Assembly: GCF_900110255.1 (NCBI RefSeq)
Contig: NZ_FODD01000014.1
Location: 124,001-188,000 of the forward strand
Length of the DNA stretch: 64,000 nucleotides
Source of the DNA: Actinacidiphila rubida
GTDB taxonomy: Bacteria; Actinomycetota; Actinomycetes; Streptomycetales; Streptomycetaceae
Direction of reading: 5' to 3'
The number at the start of each line of letters is the position of its first letter. Positions within the stretch are counted from its first letter, which is position 1. Shown in pieces: positions 8,404 to 17,391 of this stretch. The notes below the pieces were generated by a model. That model was not told the origin of the DNA. It saw only the letters and a program-made list of their open reading frames with translations, and did not search any database. The position numbers were made by a program, and so were the translations under genes.

Positions 8404-8973
8404 ATGAGCGTCACCACCCTCGACCCCCGCACCGCGCTGGTCGTCATCGACCTGCAGCAGGGCATCGTCGCCCTCGACACCGTCCATCCCGCCGCCGAGG
8501 TCGTCGCCCGCAGCGCCGAGCTGGCGGCCGCCTTCCGCGCGCGCGGCCTTCCCGTCGTGCTGGTCAACGTGGCCGGCCTCGCGCCCGGCCGCACCGACGG
8601 CGGCGCGGGCGGTGCCGTCGGCTTCCCCGAGGGCTGGGCCGACCTCGTCAAGGAGCTGGACCAGCAGCCCGGCGACATCACGGTCACCAAGCACCAGTGG
8701 GGCGCGTTCACCGGCACTGGGCTCGACCAGGCCCTGCGCCGCCGCGGGATCACCCAGATCGTGCTGACCGGCATCTCGACCAGCATCGGCGTCGAGTCCA
8801 CCGCCCGGTTCGCCCACGAGCTCGGCTACCACGTCACCATCGCGACGGACGCGGTGACCGACACCGACGCCGAGGCGCACGCCCGCTCGGTCGGCACGAT
8901 CTTCCCGCGCCTGGCCGAGACGGGCAGCACGGCGGACGTCCTCGCCCAGCTCCCCGCGCCCGCCGGGGCCTGA
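8404..8973 (+). CDS. isochorismatase-like hydrolase lacking the catalytic Cys
   Basis: 189 residues with the cysteine-hydrolase fold: Asp in LVVIDLQQG (D16), Lys in VTKHQWGAF (K96) and the cis-peptide segment LTGISTSIGVESTARFAHELGY. Nicotinamidase-like members have a nucleophilic Cys where this protein has Gly (about G129). True isochorismatases such as EntB and PhzD also have Gly there, so vinyl-ether or other non-thiol chemistry is possible. It follows the exporter by 85 bp and is probably in the same operon. Function not known. Confidence 0.85.
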   Translation: MSVTTLDPRTALVVIDLQQGIVALDTVHPAAEVVARSAELAAAFRARGLPVVLVNVAGLAPGRTDGGAGGAVGFPEGWADLVKELDQQPGDITVTKHQWGAFTGTGLDQALRRRGITQIVLTGISTSIGVESTARFAHELGYHVTIATDAVTDTDAEAHARSVGTIFPRLAETGSTADVLAQLPAPAGA

Positions 8974-9030
8974 CCGCCCGCGGCACCCGCCGCACCCCGG
9001 TCACCCCGAGCCCGCGCGCCCGTCCCGGGC

Positions 9031-9077
9031 GCCACGCACCGAACCCCAGGCCGGCGGCCTGGGGTTCGGTGCGTGGC
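9031..9077. terminator. 22-bp perfect hairpin, bidirectional terminator
   Basis: Left arm 9031-9052 pairs perfectly with 9056-9077 around a 3-nt loop. It lies between the convergent isochorismatase-like gene (ends 8973) and gamma-glutamyltransferase (ends 9165). No T-tract, as is usual for Streptomyces terminators. Confidence 0.9.
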
Positions 9078-9164
9078 GGGGCGAGGCGCGACGACATTGA
9101 CGCGGCACGCCCCGTCACGCCGCCAGGGGCCGGACCCCGGCAGGGGCGGGCGTCACCGGTGCGC

Positions 9165-11063
9165 CTACGGCGCGGGGCTGACCACGGCTGCGGAGCCGCC
9201 GCCGCGGCGGACCGGCTCGGCGGCGGCGAGCCACCGGCCGTCCGGCAGCCGCTCGATGCCGGTGGCCGCGCCGATCTCCGGGTTCTGCGTGAAGTGGTGC
9301 CCGATCGCCTCCAGTTCGCCCTTCAGCGGGCTGTCCCACAGCGCGGGTTCGAGCTCGGTGGCGGCGGCGTTGCGCTGGCTGGCGCGCGGCGCCGCGATCG
9401 CGTCCACCAGCGGCAGACCCCGGTCGATGTGCTCGGTCAGCACCTGGAGCACGGTGGTGATGATCGTGGCACCGCCGGGCGAGCCGACCGCGAAGTCCGG
9501 GCGGCCGTCCTTGAGGACGATGGTCGGCGCGATGGACGAGCGCGGCCGCTTGCCCGGCCCGGGCAGGTTCGGGTCGTGCACCGCCGGGTCGGCGGGCACG
9601 AAGGAGAAGTCCGTCAGCTCGTTGTTGAGCAGGAAACCGCGCCCGGGCACGGCGATGGCGCTACCGCCGGTCTGCTCGATGGTCAGCGTGTAGGCGACGA
9701 CGTTCCCCCACTTGTCGGCGACGGTCAGGTGCGTGGTGTTGTCGCCTTCGTAGGTGGTCGGCGCCGCGGCCCCCGAGGTGCCGCACGGCGCCGGGTGCGC
9801 GGGGTCGCCGGGCGCCAGCGGGCTGGTGAGGACCGCGTCGTCCTTGATCAGGCACGCGCGGGCGGCGCCGAACGCCTTCGACGTCAGCCCGGCCGTCGGG
9901 ACCTGCTCGAACGCCGGGTCGCCGACCCAGCGGCCGCGGTCGGCGAACGCGATCCTGCCGGCCTCCAGGAAGTGGTGCAGGTACTGCGCCTGCGAGGCGT
10001 CCGCGAGGTCGGTGTGCTCGAGGATGTTCAGCGCCTCGGCGACCGTCGTGCCGCCCGACGAGGACGGCGCCGGCCCGTACACGTCCAGCCCGCGGTAGGC
10101 GGTGTGCGTCGGGTCCTGCACCTTGGTGGCGTAGGAGGCCAGGTCCGCGGCCGTCATGTCGCCGGTGCGGACCACGCGGGTGGCGGCCGGGTCGACCGGA
10201 GGCGTGCGGACGGTCCGCACGATGTCGGCGCCGAGGTCACCGTGGTAAAGCGCGCCGACGCCCCTGGCGCCCAGCTCCTGGTAGGTGCGGGCGAGTTCGG
10301 GGTTGCGCAGCACCGAGCCGACGGCCGGCGGCCGGCCGCCGGGCAGGAACAGCGCGGCGGTGGCCGGGAAGTCCTTGAAGCGGTCCTGGTTGGCGGCGGT
10401 CTGCGCGTTGAACGTGGCGTCGACGGTGAAGCCGTCGCGGGCGATGCGCTCGGCGGGTTTGAGCACCTCGCCCAGCGAGCGGCTGCCCCAGTGGTCCAGC
10501 GCGGTCTGCCAGGTGGCCGCGGTGCCGGGCACGCCGATGCTGCGGCCGCTGGTCACGGCGTCGGCGAAGGCCAGCGGCTTGCCGTTCTCGACGAACAGCT
10601 GGTCGGTGGCGCTGTGCGGCGCGGTCTCGCGGCCGTCGACGGTGAGGACCTGGTGGCGGTGGGCGTCGTAGTAGACGAAGTAGCCGCCCCCGCCGATGCC
10701 GGACGAGTACGGCTCGGTGACGCCCAGCGCGGCGGCCGTGGCCACGGCCGCGTCGACGGCGTTGCCGCCGCGCCGCAGCACCTCGATCCCGGCCGCCGTC
10801 GCGTCGGCGTCGACGCTGGCCACGGCTCCCCCGTAGCCGACCGCGAGCGGGCTCTTGGCCGGCGTCGCCGTCCCGCCCCGGGCTGGCGCGGCGGCCCGCG
10901 GTGCCGCGCCCGGGGTGGCCGCGGTGACGGTGCCCGCGCCGGTCAGCGACGCCGCCGCGGCGGCGAGCACGGCGACCGCGGCCGCGAGGCGCCGCCGGGC
11001 GCGGTGCGGGGAGGGGTGCGGGATGCGCGGGGATGTCCGTGGATCGGGTTTCTGGGACGTCAT
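9165..11063 (-). CDS. ggt: gamma-glutamyltransferase, secreted
   Basis: 632 residues. A long Arg-rich N-terminus leads to a hydrophobic stretch (about 27-50) ending in Ala-rich sequence, so export is likely (Sec or Tat; no clear twin-Arg consensus). The self-cleavage and catalytic Thr is in GDNTTHLTV (about T443), dividing a large from a small subunit; the substrate segment PGKRPRSSIAPTIV and the GSPGG loop follow. It transfers or hydrolyses the gamma-glutamyl group of glutathione-like peptides outside the membrane. Monocistronic; the promoter should lie in 11064-11180, divergent from the next gene. Confidence 0.93.
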   Translation of the reverse strand: MTSQKPDPRTSPRIPHPSPHRARRRLAAAVAVLAAAAASLTGAGTVTAATPGAAPRAAAPARGGTATPAKSPLAVGYGGAVASVDADATAAGIEVLRRGGNAVDAAVATAAALGVTEPYSSGIGGGGYFVYYDAHRHQVLTVDGRETAPHSATDQLFVENGKPLAFADAVTSGRSIGVPGTAATWQTALDHWGSRSLGEVLKPAERIARDGFTVDATFNAQTAANQDRFKDFPATAALFLPGGRPPAVGSVLRNPELARTYQELGARGVGALYHGDLGADIVRTVRTPPVDPAATRVVRTGDMTAADLASYATKVQDPTHTAYRGLDVYGPAPSSSGGTTVAEALNILEHTDLADASQAQYLHHFLEAGRIAFADRGRWVGDPAFEQVPTAGLTSKAFGAARACLIKDDAVLTSPLAPGDPAHPAPCGTSGAAAPTTYEGDNTTHLTVADKWGNVVAYTLTIEQTGGSAIAVPGRGFLLNNELTDFSFVPADPAVHDPNLPGPGKRPRSSIAPTIVLKDGRPDFAVGSPGGATIITTVLQVLTEHIDRGLPLVDAIAAPRASQRNAAATELEPALWDSPLKGELEAIGHHFTQNPEIGAATGIERLPDGRWLAAAEPVRRGGGSAAVVSPAP

Positions 11064-11180
11064 GGTCTCAGCCTCCGCTCGACGAGTCCCGGCAGCGTAA
11101 CGTCACCACACCCGTACCGTCAGCAAGGCGTCAACTGCCGTGGGGGACGCCGTGGTCGAACACCGCTACGATGCCCCGCC

Positions 11181-11942
11181 ATGAGCGACGATGTGCGCAA
11201 TCTCGTACTTGCCCTCGCGGGCCTGGTCATCGGCGCGGCTCTGGGCTGGTTCGTCCGCACGTACGTGTGGCGGCGACGACTGGACCGCAAGCGGCGCTTC
11301 TTCGGGTTGCCGAAGGAGTCGGAGTGCCTCCTCGTGGTGCCCCGCGACCCGGGCGCCCGGGGCTGGAGCCTGGAGCGGCACGACGCTTTCGCACTGCTGG
11401 AGCTGGCCGCGGTGATCCAGGAGTGCGGCGCGCACGCGGAGATCCTGGCGCACGACACGGCCTGGCAGGGCTTCGGCGCCCGCACCGAGTTCTGCCTCGG
11501 GGGCCCGGCCGCCAACCTGCGGCTGGCCGCGCACCTGCGGTCGATGCTGCCGGGCGTCGACATCAACACCGAGGCCGTGTCGGGGCCCGAGCAGGGCGCC
11601 ATCACCGTCGGCGGCGACACCTACCGGCTGGACAAGGGCACCGAGGAGTACGTGCTGCTGGCCCGGCTGGCGTCCGCGGGGGACTCCGGCAACGACCGCC
11701 CGGTCTTCCTGTCCTCGGGCCAGCGCGGCATAGCCAACCAGGCGGCCATGCGCTACCTCGCCCGCCACTACGTGAAGCTGGCCCGCAGGCACGGCGTGGA
11801 CGGCACCTTCTGCCTGCTGCTGCGGGTGGTGAACTCCCAGGCCTACGGCTCCGACGTGGTCGAGCTGGTCGCCGACGTGACGAAGGCGGCCACCAGCACG
11901 CCGAAGATCAAGAGTCAGCGAGACCGATCACCAGCCACATGA
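11181..11942 (+). CDS. membrane-anchored protein of unknown function
   Basis: 253 residues, not recognised. One hydrophobic helix at about residues 6-25 (LVLALAGLVIGAALGWFV) is followed by an Arg-rich cytoplasmic-type stretch RRRLDRKRRF and a soluble alpha/beta domain of about 210 residues containing CLLVVPRDPGARGWSLERHD and SSGQRGIANQAAMRYLARHY. The start is the ATG at 11181. The last 35 bp overlap the 3' end of the opposing ZIP transporter gene. Looks like a conserved streptomycete protein, judging from its codon use and composition. Confidence 0.8.
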   Translation: MSDDVRNLVLALAGLVIGAALGWFVRTYVWRRRLDRKRRFFGLPKESECLLVVPRDPGARGWSLERHDAFALLELAAVIQECGAHAEILAHDTAWQGFGARTEFCLGGPAANLRLAAHLRSMLPGVDINTEAVSGPEQGAITVGGDTYRLDKGTEEYVLLARLASAGDSGNDRPVFLSSGQRGIANQAAMRYLARHYVKLARRHGVDGTFCLLLRVVNSQAYGSDVVELVADVTKAATSTPKIKSQRDRSPAT

Positions 11943-12678
11943 TCGCCGTTCCCGCCACGGTGCACATCAGCGTCGTCCGCGACGGGTGCGGGCTGTGCGC
12001 CTCGGGGAGGATGTCGGAAGTGGCCAGATAGAGCAGGAAACCGGCGAAGAAGCCCAGGTAGAGGCCGAGCACTCCGGCAGGGATGCTGAAGGCGAGGGTG
12101 ATCGCCGCGCCGGCCACCGGGGCGAGGGCGTCGGCGCCCAGCAGCAGCTGGGCCCGGCGCCGGTCGTTCCCGTAGAGGCGCATGATCGTGTACGTGTTGA
12201 ATCCGTCGGCGAAGTCGTGCGCGACGACCGCGATGGCCACCACGATCCCGACGGTGTCGCCGGCCTGGAAGGCCGCGCCGATCGCGAAGCCGTCCATGAT
12301 GCTGTGCCCGACGAGCGCGCCGGCCGCGGCCAGGCCGATGCCCTTGACCGGGTCGTGGGCGTGCCCGTGGACGTGGGTGTGGGAGGCGTACTCGCCCTCG
12401 TGGGCGCGGTGCACGGCGACCGAACGCTCGACGATGTGCAGCGCCAGGAAGCCCAGGACGAACATCAGCAGCGCGGCCGGTACCCCGAACACGCGGTGCG
12501 GCTGGTTGTCGAGCGCCTCCGGCAGCAGGTCGAAGCCGACGACACCGAGCATGAGTCCGGCGGCCAGTCCGAGCACGAGATGCCGGCGGTCACCGATGTG
12601 CTGTGCGACGACGCCGCCCACGAGAGTCATCGCGAAGGCGCACGCGGCTATCAGGACCGGCATGACCACATGATCCAT
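11908..12678 (-). CDS. ZIP family divalent metal transporter
   Basis: 256 residues with about eight membrane helices. A His-rich cytosolic loop (HTHVHGHAHD, about 99-108) precedes the helix 4 motif HSIMDGFAIG and helix 5 motif VAHDFADGFNT, the binuclear metal site of ZIP proteins. It imports zinc or related metals. ATG at 12678 chosen; an ATG 15 bp downstream is also possible. Its end overlaps the end of the convergent gene by 35 bp, so the two messages are antisense at their 3' ends. Confidence 0.92.
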   Translation of the reverse strand: MDHVVMPVLIAACAFAMTLVGGVVAQHIGDRRHLVLGLAAGLMLGVVGFDLLPEALDNQPHRVFGVPAALLMFVLGFLALHIVERSVAVHRAHEGEYASHTHVHGHAHDPVKGIGLAAAGALVGHSIMDGFAIGAAFQAGDTVGIVVAIAVVAHDFADGFNTYTIMRLYGNDRRRAQLLLGADALAPVAGAAITLAFSIPAGVLGLYLGFFAGFLLYLATSDILPEAHSPHPSRTTLMCTVAGTAIMWLVIGLADS

Positions 12679-12725
12679 GACGCCGCGTGCGCTCGCTACT
12701 CAGGGTCGCCTTACCCCCTAAGGCT

Positions 12726-13733
12726 TCACACGCGGTGACCGCGCCCGTCCCCGTCGACACGGGCGAGCACCGCCTGGGCCATGGCCTGCTCGCCGAGCGC
12801 GTTGGGGTGCGCGGGCGCGGCGGGCGCGGCCGGTGCCAGCGGCTCGATCCAGCGGTCGCCGGGCGCCTGGCACATGTCGTGGCCGATCGTGGGCGTGTAG
12901 GTGTCGACGTACTCGTCCCCGTGCAGCAGCGCCTCGATCCGCAGCATGGTGTTGAGCCGCTTCTCGGTGTCCCTCAGGTACGGGAAGTCGCCGGCCGCGA
13001 ACGGCACGGCGGGCGAGGTGCAGGGCACGCCGCTGTCCGGCAGCAGGTCCGGGTAGCCGACCACGACGACGCGGGCGCGCGGCGACCGCTGGTGGATCGC
13101 GTGCAGCGCGTCGGAGACCTTGGGGGCGGTCCTGAGCACGTTGAGCGTGAGCTGGTCGACGCCGCCGGCGGTGAAGTGCTGCTTGCAGGGGCTGCCCGCC
13201 GGGTCGGTCGCGGTCAGGCCGGCGCAGGCGGCGATGATCGGGCCGAAGCCGACGTCGTTGCCGCCGATCTGCAGCGTGACCAGCGTCGTGTCGTGGTTGA
13301 GCGCGTCCAGCTGCGGCCCGTTGGTGCCCTGCGGCTTCCACATCTCGGCGGTGGTGGCGCCGGCGCAGCTGACGTCGGTGAAGTCCGCGACCGCGTCCGC
13401 CGCGGCCGTCAGCGACGGATAGTTGTGGTCGGAGCGGGCACAGTTCGCGTCGACCTGGGTGGGGATGACCGGGCCCGAGGTGTAGGAGTCGCCGAGCGCC
13501 ACGTAGCGCGTCGGGTTCCCCTGGCCGTGGCCCTGGGGTGCCGCCGAGGCCGGGGCGGTCACCGCCGCGGTGAGGGCGAGGGCGCCGCCGAGCGCCGCCG
13601 CGCCCAGGGCCGCGGCCCGAATGCCGGACGGCCGGCCCGTCCCCTCGTGCACCGCCTGCCCGTACCCCCCGGCCTCCGTGCCGTTCCCGCCGACCTGTCC
13701 GGCGCGCGCGCCCGTGCTGCTCCGTGCCCCCAT
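12726..13733 (-). CDS. secreted SGNH/GDSL hydrolase (lipase/esterase)
   Basis: 335 residues as drawn. Catalytic Ser in ALGDSYTSG (about S83), oxyanion Gly/Asn in QIGGNDVGF, and a C-terminal HPN in place of the DxxH segment. It resembles the secreted Streptomyces lipase group. A signal peptide (AALGAAALGGALALTAAVTAPASAA) ends near residue 65, which is late; a GTG at about codon 29 (VHEGTGRPSG) would give a normal leader and is a credible alternative start. Six cysteines in the mature part fit disulfides. It lies downstream of a tandem duplication in its promoter region. Confidence 0.88.
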   Translation of the reverse strand: MGARSSTGARAGQVGGNGTEAGGYGQAVHEGTGRPSGIRAAALGAAALGGALALTAAVTAPASAAPQGHGQGNPTRYVALGDSYTSGPVIPTQVDANCARSDHNYPSLTAAADAVADFTDVSCAGATTAEMWKPQGTNGPQLDALNHDTTLVTLQIGGNDVGFGPIIAACAGLTATDPAGSPCKQHFTAGGVDQLTLNVLRTAPKVSDALHAIHQRSPRARVVVVGYPDLLPDSGVPCTSPAVPFAAGDFPYLRDTEKRLNTMLRIEALLHGDEYVDTYTPTIGHDMCQAPGDRWIEPLAPAAPAAPAHPNALGEQAMAQAVLARVDGDGRGHRV

Positions 13734-13753
13734 CGGGCCCTCCCCTGTTCCCC

Positions 13754-13813
13754 ACGTGTGTGCCGTCGTGCGGCGCCGAACGTGTGTGCCGTCGTTCCCC
13801 TGTGCGGCGCCGA
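13754..13813. repeat. imperfect tandem duplication upstream of the SGNH gene
   Basis: ACGTGTGTGCCGTCGT occurs at 13754-13769 and 13780-13795; each copy is followed by TGCGGCGCCGA or its equivalent, directly in copy 1 and after an 8-nt insertion in copy 2 (13803-13813). The pair lies 20-80 bp before the annotated SGNH start, in the leader or promoter. Confidence 0.75.
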
Positions 13814-13984
13814 CCGGCGCCGATGAGGATCAAGGCTCGGGGTGCGGTGTCGCGGGTGTCAATGGGTAGGACCGCCGGAGGGCACCGGGCGGTCGGTCAC
13901 CGTGCACCCTCGCGTCATTTCCCTGCGTGACATCCGTGTCGAAGGGCGATTCCGGGGCATCCACCCAGTGAGGAGGTGCCGAGA

Positions 13985-14392
13985 ATGTCCGCATTTCACC
14001 ACAACGGTGTGCAGCTGGCCGTCACCAACGACTACCTCGTCGGAATCGGCCCGCTGGTCATCGGCATATGCATTGTGGCCCTGCTGATCGCGGCCGTCTG
14101 GTTCGGCCGCAGGCGCAGTGCGGGTGAGCCCCCCGTTCCGCGCGGAACCAGGGCACGGTCGGGCGCATGGCAGGCGCCGAACGAACCGCCGACAGCGGAG
14201 GGAGAGGTCTCGGACCACGGGCCGGGACACCAGCACGAGGGCCCCCGCAGCCACGAGTCGCGGCAACCGGTGCCGGACGAGGTGCCGCGTGACGGGCGGC
14301 GGCGCTTCCCCCACGAGCTCAACCCGTCCGGGGTCCGCGAGGGCCGTATCCGCACCACGCCGCGCCGCCACAGCGGCCCGAACTGGGACTGA
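13985..14392 (+). CDS. DUF6479 family protein
   Basis: 135 residues. Short N-terminal segment, one hydrophobic helix at about residues 20-40 (LVGIGPLVIGICIVALLIAAVWFG), then a long polar Arg/Pro/Glu/His-rich tail ending ELNPSGVREGRIRTTPRRH. This layout matches the streptomycete family DUF6479, of unknown function. ATG at 13985 has AGGAGG 8 bp upstream (13971-13976). Membrane topology with the tail inside is inferred from the positive charges. Confidence 0.8.
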   Translation: MSAFHHNGVQLAVTNDYLVGIGPLVIGICIVALLIAAVWFGRRRSAGEPPVPRGTRARSGAWQAPNEPPTAEGEVSDHGPGHQHEGPRSHESRQPVPDEVPRDGRRRFPHELNPSGVREGRIRTTPRRHSGPNWD

Positions 14393-14497
14393 GCGGTCTG
14401 CCGCGGCACGCAGGACCCGGCCGCGGCAAGCAGGACCGGAGACGCACGAGCACGCCCGGAACGACGGAGTGCGGAAAGGACCGGATCCCCCCACGGA

Positions 14498-14533
14498 GGC
14501 GCCCCTCCCGCGTGATCACGCGGGAGGGGCGCC
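14498..14533. terminator. 36-bp perfect palindrome, bidirectional terminator
   Basis: 18-bp arms meet at a central TGATCA with no spacer. It separates the DUF6479 gene (ends 14392) from the convergent transketolase (ends 14554), so it can end both messages. Confidence 0.85.
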
Positions 14534-14553
14534 CGGCCGTGCGGGCACGGGCC

Positions 14554-16440
14554 CTACCCGCCGAGTGCCGGGAGCTTGGTGTTGACGAGCTTGCGGGCGG
14601 CCGCCGCGATCGCGTCGGCGTTGATGCCGGCCGCGTGCATCTGCTGGGCCGGCGTCGCGGAGCCCGGCATGGTGTGGACGGCGAGCCGGGTCAGCAGCGG
14701 CATCGGGTGGCCGTTGCCGAACGACTCCAGCACCGCGTCGGCGAGGCCGCCCTCGGGGTGGTGGTCCTCGACCGTGACGAACCGGCCGGTGGTCCCGGCG
14801 GCGGCCCGCAGCGTCTGCGTGTCGACCGGCTTGACCGAGTACAGGTCGATCACCCGGGCCCGCGTGCCGTCGGCGATCAGCTGGTCGGCGGCGGCCAGCG
14901 CCTCGTGCAGGGTGACGCCGGCGCCGATCAGCGTGACCTGGTCGTCGGGGCTGGACCGCAGCACCTTGCAGCCGCCGACCGGGAACTCCTCGTCGGGACC
15001 GTAGATCACCGGCGTCTCCCCGCGCGTGGTGCGCAGGTAGCCGATGCCCTCGCGGCCGGCCATGCCGGCGATCAGCTTCGCGGTCTGGTTGGCGTCGCAC
15101 GGGTACAGCACGGTGCTGCCGTGCAGCGCCCGCATCATGGCCAGGTCCTCCAGCGCCATCTGCGACGGGCCGTCCTCGCCGATCGACACCCCGGAGTGCG
15201 AGCCGACCACCTTCAGGTCGCTGCGGCTGATGGCCGCCATCCGCAGGAAGTCGTGGGCCCTGGTCAAGAACGCGGCGAACGTCGAGGCGAACGGCAGCCG
15301 GCCGCGGACCCCGACGCCGACGGCGGTCGCGATCAGCTGCTGCTCGGCGATGTAGCACTCGATGTACCGGTCGCGGTGCTCCTTGGCGAACATCTGGGCG
15401 CGGGTGGAGTCGCCGACCTCGCCGTCGAGCACCACCACGTCCTCGCGCCGGGTGCCGAGCACCGCCAGCGCCGCGCCGAACGCGTCACGGGTGGCCACCT
15501 GGTCGCCGAGCGTGTACCGGGGCAGCGGTGCGGCCGGGTCCCCGCCGAGCCGGGGGCGGCCGGCCGGCTCCGGCGGCCGCACGTGGATCCGCAGGTGGCG
15601 GATGCCGCCGAGCTCGCTGACCGCCTCGTCCGGGTGCGGCAGCGGCTTGCCGTGGAAGCCCTCCTTGTCCTCCACCTCCGCGACCCCGCGGCCCTTGCGG
15701 GTGCGGGCGATGATCGCGGTGGGCCGGCCGGAGGTGGCCTCCGCCTCGGCCATCGCCTGGTCCACGGCCGCGACGTCGTGCCCGTCGATCTCGACGGTGT
15801 GCCAGCCGAAGGCGCGGATGCGGCGGGCGTAGGCGTCCAGGTCCCAGGCGTGCCGGGTCGGGCCGCGCTGGCCGAGCCGGTTGATGTCCAGGATCGCGGT
15901 GAGGTGGTCCAGGCCCTCCGCCCCGGCCATCTCCATCGCCTCCCACACCGAACCCTCGGCCAGCTCGCTGTCGCCGCACAGCACCCAGGTGCGGTACGGC
16001 AGGCGGTCCAGCCGCTTGCCGGTGAGCGCCACGCCGACGCCGATGGGCAGGCCCTGACCGAGCGATCCGGTGGCCACGTCCACCCAGGGAAGCTTCGGCG
16101 TGGGGTGTCCTTCGAGCCGGCTGCCGAACTTGCGGTACGTGGTGAGGAGCTCCTCCTCGGTGACGGCGCCCACCGCCACGTACGCCGCGTACAGCAGCGG
16201 CGAGGCGTGCCCCTTGGAGAAGATCAGGTGGTCGTTGGCGGGCTCGCCCGGCTCGTCGAAGTCGTAGCGCAGGTGGCGGGTGAGGAGCACCGCGATCAGC
16301 TCGGCCGCGGACATCGAGGAGGTCGGGTGCCCGGAGCCGGCCGCCGCCGCGGCCCGTACCGCGTCCACCCGCAGCTGCTGGGCGAGTTCGGCGACCTGGG
16401 CGTCGTTCAGGACACGGTCCTGCGTGGCCGTGCTGTTCAT
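14554..16440 (-). CDS. tkt: transketolase, single-chain short (animal-like) type
   Basis: 628 residues. N-terminal thiamine diphosphate domain with GSGHPTSSMSAAEL, KGHASPLLYAA and GQGLPIGVGVAL plus the Mg/diphosphate motif CGDSELAEG...INRLGQRG; the pyrimidine domain contains IECYIAEQQLIATAVGVG and a C-terminal domain follows. Size and linker resemble animal-type transketolases rather than the about 690-residue bacterial pentose-phosphate enzyme. ATG at 16440 has GGAGG about 8 bp upstream. No transaldolase or other pentose-phosphate gene is adjacent, so this is probably a second isozyme for a special pathway; the substrate could also be a DXP-synthase-like pair. Confidence 0.87.
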   Translation of the reverse strand: MNSTATQDRVLNDAQVAELAQQLRVDAVRAAAAAGSGHPTSSMSAAELIAVLLTRHLRYDFDEPGEPANDHLIFSKGHASPLLYAAYVAVGAVTEEELLTTYRKFGSRLEGHPTPKLPWVDVATGSLGQGLPIGVGVALTGKRLDRLPYRTWVLCGDSELAEGSVWEAMEMAGAEGLDHLTAILDINRLGQRGPTRHAWDLDAYARRIRAFGWHTVEIDGHDVAAVDQAMAEAEATSGRPTAIIARTRKGRGVAEVEDKEGFHGKPLPHPDEAVSELGGIRHLRIHVRPPEPAGRPRLGGDPAAPLPRYTLGDQVATRDAFGAALAVLGTRREDVVVLDGEVGDSTRAQMFAKEHRDRYIECYIAEQQLIATAVGVGVRGRLPFASTFAAFLTRAHDFLRMAAISRSDLKVVGSHSGVSIGEDGPSQMALEDLAMMRALHGSTVLYPCDANQTAKLIAGMAGREGIGYLRTTRGETPVIYGPDEEFPVGGCKVLRSSPDDQVTLIGAGVTLHEALAAADQLIADGTRARVIDLYSVKPVDTQTLRAAAGTTGRFVTVEDHHPEGGLADAVLESFGNGHPMPLLTRLAVHTMPGSATPAQQMHAAGINADAIAAAARKLVNTKLPALGG

Positions 16441-16621
16441 GAGGGGAGTCCTCCGTTCGCTCGGCGGGGGTCGGCGGCCGGTGTCCGGCACGCCTCCCTG
16501 AGCGGCTGCCCGGGCAGCGGGGGGACAAACGGGACGCGGCCCCGCCCCACGGGGCGCCGGCGGGGAGGTCGCGGCGGGTCGGCGGCGGGTCGTCCGTGCG
16601 GCCGGCGGCCGCCGGCGGTCC

Positions 16622-17377
16622 TCAGTGGTGGAGCACCTTGGCCAGGAACGCGCGGGCCCGCTCGCTGTGCGGTGCGGCGAAGAACTCGCCCGGCGGCCGG
16701 TCCTCGACGATCCGGCCGTCGGCCATGAACACCACCCGGTCCGCGGCCGACCGCGCGAAGCCCATCTCGTGGGTGACCACGATCATGGTCATGCCCTCCT
16801 CGGCCAGCTGCTTCATCACCGCGAGCACCTCGTTGATCATCTCCGGATCGAGCGCCGAGGTCGGCTCGTCGAACAGCATCGCCTTGGGGCTCATCGCCAG
16901 CGCACGGGCGATCGCCACCCGCTGCTGCTGGCCGCCGGACAGCTGCCGCGGGTACTTGTCGTCGTGCCCGACCACCCCGACCCGGTCCAGGAGTTCCCGG
17001 GCCTCGCGCTCCGCGTCCGCGGGGTGGTGGCCGCGGATCCTGCGCGGGGCGAGTGTGACGTTCTCCAGCACCGTGCGGTGCGCGAACAGGTTGAACGACT
17101 GGAAGACCATGCCGATCTGGGCGCGCAGCCGGGCCAGCTCGTGGCCGTCGTCGGGCAGCGGCTGGCCGTCCACGGTGATCGTGCCGGAGTCGATGGTCTC
17201 CAGCCGGTTCACCGCCCGGCACAGTGTCGACTTCCCCGCGCCCGACGGCCCGATCACCACCACGACCTCACCGCGGTGCACGGTCAGGTCGACGTCCCGG
17301 AGCACGTGCTGGCCGCCGAAGTGCTTGTTCACACCGGCGAGCACGATGAGCGGCTCCGCGTGACGGGATATGGGCAT
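16622..17377 (-). CDS. polar amino acid ABC transporter ATPase (GlnQ-like), orphan
   Basis: 251 residues. Walker [10 protein letters not shown] (about 43-51), Q-loop [14 protein letters not shown], signature [15 protein letters not shown], Walker [15 protein letters not shown] and switch HEM. The sequence around the Q-loop is that of glutamate/glutamine import ATPases. No permease or binding-protein gene is nearby, so it must work with components elsewhere or be a relic. It begins 14 bp after the TfoX-like gene in the same direction and may be cotranscribed. Confidence 0.92.
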   Translation of the reverse strand: MPISRHAEPLIVLAGVNKHFGGQHVLRDVDLTVHRGEVVVVIGPSGAGKSTLCRAVNRLETIDSGTITVDGQPLPDDGHELARLRAQIGMVFQSFNLFAHRTVLENVTLAPRRIRGHHPADAEREARELLDRVGVVGHDDKYPRQLSGGQQQRVAIARALAMSPKAMLFDEPTSALDPEMINEVLAVMKQLAEEGMTMIVVTHEMGFARSAADRVVFMADGRIVEDRPPGEFFAAPHSERARAFLAKVLHH

Positions 17378-17391
17378 GGCGCGGCCGGCGT

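Noticed and set aside
8697..11942. 1081-codon open plus-strand frame
   Set aside because: The first part is antisense to gamma-glutamyltransferase; only the final 253 codons (from 11181) are a real gene.
14512..16728. 738-codon open plus-strand frame
   Set aside because: Antisense shadow of transketolase.
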